Below are positions 13,985 through 16,298 of a stretch of 16,298 nucleotides of DNA, piece by piece. Position numbers and translations under genes: made by a program. How positions within the stretch are numbered: position 1 is the stretch's first letter; each line of letters opens with the position of its first letter. The notes under the pieces were generated by a model, which did no database searches, was not told where the DNA came from, and saw nothing but the letters and a program-made list of their open reading frames with translations. The DNA is from Betaproteobacteria bacterium UBA5582 (GTDB lineage: Bacteria; Pseudomonadota; Gammaproteobacteria; Burkholderiales; Rhodocyclaceae), in the NCBI GenBank assembly GCA_002425245.1, contig DILW01000105.1:1-16298 (forward strand), in the 5' to 3' direction.

Positions 13985-15286
13985 TCAGTTCGGCCCGGTA
14001 TCCTGATCAACTTTTTTCGGCTCGCAGAATTTGGCCCAGTCCGCCATAAGAGCGCGGCGGCGTTCAAGCAAGTTTCCGCGTCGATATGCCGCCTCTGTCT
14101 TGCTTTTGATTACGTGCGCTAGGGCCATCTCAGCCAGTGTTTCAGAATACTCGGTGCGTTCGGCCGCCCAATCACGGAATGTGGATCGGAAACCATGCGG
14201 AACAATCATCCTGCCTTTCGAGTCGCGCCATCTCGGCGGCTCGCCTTCGTTCAGGCCGTCGCATGACATGCCGCGCACTAGCTGATTCAGGCTCATGTTT
14301 GAAAGTGGCTTGTCCTTGCGCGGACCTCCAAATATATACGGATTGTTTTCCATGCGCAGGCCCTTTGCCTTCTCGACAACGGCGACAGCAGCGGGCGTCA
14401 GTGGCACTTGATGTTCGCGCTTGCCCTTCATCCGTTCAGGTGGCACTTTCCAAACCTGTGCCGCTTCGTCGATTTCCTCCCACTTCGCGCCCAGCACCTC
14501 GCCGGACCGCGCAGCCGTCAGAATGGCAAACTCAAGGGCGAGAGGTGACATGCCATCATGTCGCCGAAGTGCCGCCATAAATGCGGGCATTTCATCAATC
14601 GGCAGGGCGGGGTGATTGCGTACCGCGCGAATCGCCCTCGGCTTCGCCAAAATGTTGTCAAGGTGGCCGCGCCAGCGTGCCGGGTTCTCCCCTTCGCGCA
14701 TACCCTTGACCTTCGCAGCGTTAAGAACCAACTCGATACGGCTACGCACGCGGCTAGCGGTCTCGGTCCGACATACCCATATCGGTTCGAGGATTTCGAG
14801 CACGTGCTGTGTTCCAACCTCCGAGACGTGCAGATTGCCGACGACCGGAAAAGCGTAGGTGCGCAATGTGTTCTCCCACTGGTCGCCGTGCTTCTCGTTC
14901 TTCCATCCATGCCGCCGTCCTTCGATAAAACGCATGGCGACGGCCTCGAATGTCTCGCTTTGCATGGCTTCGGCGTTGGCTTGCTCTGCCGCCTTCGCCT
15001 GTTTCTGTGCCTCTTTCTCGGCAAGGGGGTCAATGCCGCGCTTCACCTTGAGTTTCAATTCGCCGCGTGCCTCTCTGGCTTTCGCCAGCGTCAGCCCCCC
15101 TGCGGGGTCAGATTCCGAGAGCTTCGCCGTTCCCAAGCCCATTGCGCGGCGCTTTCCGGCTATCTGGTAACGAAAGAGCCAGCTTCTGGTTCCAGTCTTG
15201 GTCACTTGAAGATATAGCCCGTCATCAACGGGATGAATTCCCTCGCCAAGCCGTTTTAGTTCCAGCGGCGTTTTCTTCGTTGCCAT
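13985..15286 (-). CDS. int: Tyrosine integrase, P4 type
   Basis: A 433-aa site-specific recombinase. The N-terminal 85 residues are the DUF4102 arm-binding domain of P4-like integrases (LGEGIHPVDDGLYLQVTKTG, then LTLAKAREARGELKLKVKRG). A core-binding domain spans about 110-210. The catalytic domain shows R260 (LTAARSGEVLGAKW), the MKGKREHQVPL strand with the active Lys, H364 and R367 (HGFRSTFRDW), H391 and the nucleophile Y401 (TEAAYRRGNLLERRRALM). All catalytic residues are present, so it should be active. The ATG at 15286 follows AAAGGGG by 6 nt. It lies beside attR, not beside the intact tRNA, and would cut the 15-bp att core. Its leader holds four octamer repeats. Confidence 0.96.
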   Translation of the reverse strand: MATKKTPLELKRLGEGIHPVDDGLYLQVTKTGTRSWLFRYQIAGKRRAMGLGTAKLSESDPAGGLTLAKAREARGELKLKVKRGIDPLAEKEAQKQAKAAEQANAEAMQSETFEAVAMRFIEGRRHGWKNEKHGDQWENTLRTYAFPVVGNLHVSEVGTQHVLEILEPIWVCRTETASRVRSRIELVLNAAKVKGMREGENPARWRGHLDNILAKPRAIRAVRNHPALPIDEMPAFMAALRRHDGMSPLALEFAILTAARSGEVLGAKWEEIDEAAQVWKVPPERMKGKREHQVPLTPAAVAVVEKAKGLRMENNPYIFGGPRKDKPLSNMSLNQLVRGMSCDGLNEGEPPRWRDSKGRMIVPHGFRSTFRDWAAERTEYSETLAEMALAHVIKSKTEAAYRRGNLLERRRALMADWAKFCEPKKVDQDTGPN

Positions 15287-15311
15287 TTTCGGCCCCTTTC
15301 TGTCTGTCCGT

Positions 15312-15363
15312 ACTCACCAATCGACTCACCACGAAGGCGGCCAACTCACCAAAAAACTCACCA
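15312..15363. repeat. Four direct octamer repeats in the integrase leader
   Basis: ACTCACCA occurs at 15312, 15324, 15344 and 15356: two pairs with 12-bp spacing inside each pair and 32 bp between pairs. They lie between the int -10 box and the int start, close to attR. Such spaced repeats are typical of integrase arm sites or AlpA/Xis sites; which protein binds is inferred only. Confidence 0.75.
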
Positions 15364-15375
15364 TTCAGGATGGAG

Positions 15376-15404
15376 ATTATAGGCGACGAATTCGGACAAC
15401 AAAA
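15376..15404 (-). promoter_or_regulatory. Probable integrase promoter
   Basis: On the minus strand, perfect TATAAT (15381-15376) with a weak -35 candidate TTTTGT (15404-15399) 17 nt upstream. The leader to int would be about 80 nt and contains the octamer repeats, so binding there could repress int. Confidence 0.55.
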
Positions 15405-15505
15405 GACAATTAATTTCTTTATTAACTGATTTACAAGGGGATTTTCATATGCACAAAGAGCAATCAAGGGCAATGTGAGACGTTGCAAGACAAATAGTAG
15501 GCGGA

Positions 15506-15520
15506 CGCCCTCTCCGCCAG
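15506..15520. repeat. Right attachment site repeat (attR core)
   Basis: CGCCCTCTCCGCCAG, the second copy of the tRNA-Ser 3' end. Here it is preceded by GGCGGA (15500-15505), which with TCCGCC (15513-15518) forms an inverted repeat around a 7-bp centre, the normal geometry of tyrosine recombinase core sites. At attL the left arm is tRNA sequence and lacks this symmetry. Confidence 0.9.
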
Positions 15521-15541
15521 CAATTCTGCAGTAAACAATTC

Positions 15542-15573
15542 AAGCCCTTGGACTCCAAGGGCTTTTTGTTTTT
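15542..15573 (+). terminator. Displaced original terminator of tRNA-Ser
   Basis: AAGCCCTTGG (15542-15551), loop ACT, CCAAGGGCTT (15555-15564), then a T-rich run to 15573. It lies 22 nt after attR, the position expected for the tRNA terminator before integration. Confidence 0.85.
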
Positions 15574-15809
15574 CTGTTGAGTGAAACCCGGTGTGGGGCA
15601 GGGGGTGCGCGCCACCCCGGCGGAATCACCGTGCGCAACCTTGTTCGGCCATTGAACTGCCCGAACTGAGATTCCGTTAGCTGTCGACGGTGGGGCAGCG
15701 CTATCATCGGCTCATGCAGGTGTCGGGCCGCGAGGCCTGGCGGCGGCGAGCGCACTTGCCGTGAGCAAACCTGCCGGTAAACACACTTCCGGAACAAGGG
15801 GTCGGTCTC

Positions 15810-16298
15810 ATGCTTCAACTCAAGGTCGGACAGAAAATCGCGGCCATCGTCGCCGTGGTTGGGATGGCGCTGGGCGTCTTGCTGCTGGTTTCCTTTCTGG
15901 CGTTCAATTCGCTGGACAGCAAGCTGGAAACGGTCAAGCGCGAGGGCATTCCCTATGCGCTGGCAGCAAAGGACATGCAGATGCAGGTGGTGCAGATCCA
16001 GCAATGGCTGACCGACATCTCGGCGACGCGCGGCCAGGACGGCCTCGACGACGGTTTCCGCGAAGCCGAGGCCGCCCACGCGCGCTTCATGGAAGACCTG
16101 GCGGTGCTCGAGCGCAGCTATCAGGCGCGCGGCAACAGTGAAAAGCTTGCCCAGGCGCAGCAGATCCGCGCCAGCATTGCCGGCGAAGACGAGGTGGCCG
16201 TCCTGGCGCGCAGCTTCAACCGCTTGCTGGTGGCGCTGCGCGAGACGTTTGCCGCACTGGCCTCGGGCGTGCATGAGGTCGACCGCACGGCGCGCGCG
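15810..16298 (+). CDS. Methyl-accepting chemotaxis protein, N-terminal part, apparently lacking its second membrane segment
   Basis: The frame is open from ATG 15810 (AAGGGG 8 nt upstream) to the window edge, 163 residues. Residues 9-31 are a strong membrane segment (IAAIVAVVGMALGVLLLVSF). A four-helix-bundle-like sensor start follows (MQMQVVQIQQWLTDISATRG). Near residue 125 the sequence passes directly from KLAQAQQIRASI into the end of a HAMP domain (GEDEVAVLARSFNRLLVALR) and the start of the signalling helix. The usual remainder of the sensor domain, second membrane segment and first HAMP helix (over 100 residues) are missing. The receptor would signal to the flagellar motor via CheA/CheW if intact; as read it is probably an internally deleted copy, or an assembly collapse. 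Confidence 0.75.
   Translation, partial: MLQLKVGQKIAAIVAVVGMALGVLLLVSFLAFNSLDSKLETVKREGIPYALAAKDMQMQVVQIQQWLTDISATRGQDGLDDGFREAEAAHARFMEDLAVLERSYQARGNSEKLAQAQQIRASIAGEDEVAVLARSFNRLLVALRETFAALASGVHEVDRTARA

Noticed and set aside
15225..15488. 87-aa minus-strand frame across the int leader
   Set aside because: It overlaps the int start in another frame and covers the promoter and octamer repeats; no supporting features.
15677..15707. Possible sigma-70 promoter for the chemoreceptor gene (TTAGCT and TATCAT)
   Set aside because: The spacer is 19 nt and the -35 match poor; no sigma-28 type promoter was found either.

Overview
The window is GC-rich betaproteobacterial DNA with a Rhodocyclaceae-like feel (Dechloromonas/Azonexus type). 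This placement is an impression from gene content and codon use; no search was run. Host genes flank a 10.1-kb integrated element. On the left are the 5' part of selO (minus strand, running off the window), a small exported protein, a 60-aa protein of unknown function, purL (FGAM synthase, 1310 aa) and a tRNA-Ser(GGA) gene with a strong promoter. On the right are the tRNA's probable original terminator and the start of a methyl-accepting chemotaxis protein that seems to have lost its second membrane segment.

Between them lies an element bounded by a 15-bp direct repeat. One copy is the 3' end of the tRNA-Ser (5361-5375) and the other is at 15506-15520. All recognisable element genes are on the minus strand. 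From the right: a P4-type tyrosine integrase with its own terminator; a gap of about 470 bp holding regulatory repeats and a probably broken small gene; then one long, tightly overlapping transcription unit from a TTGACA-17-TACATT promoter at 13437-13465 to a terminator at 5631-5656. That unit encodes an AlpA-like regulator, a small membrane protein, a Cys-rich mini-protein, an O-like replication initiator, a DnaB-type helicase, a small protein, a Nu1-like small terminase, five helical or unknown proteins (one Mor-like), a lambda-type portal protein with a long coiled-coil tail, and a last small protein.

The element thus has integration, regulation, autonomous replication and packaging-recognition functions. 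It has no large terminase, capsid, protease, tail, lysis or cI-type repressor gene. This resembles a Gram-negative phage satellite (PICI-like) more than a complete prophage, although a prophage deleted down to this core is possible. Noncoding signals support an active design: iteron-like palindromes inside the replication gene (a lambda-like origin layout), four copies of an octamer in the integrase leader, nested inverted repeats at the alpA promoter, a symmetric integrase core site at attR, and a terminator that the element places behind the tRNA in place of the one it displaced.
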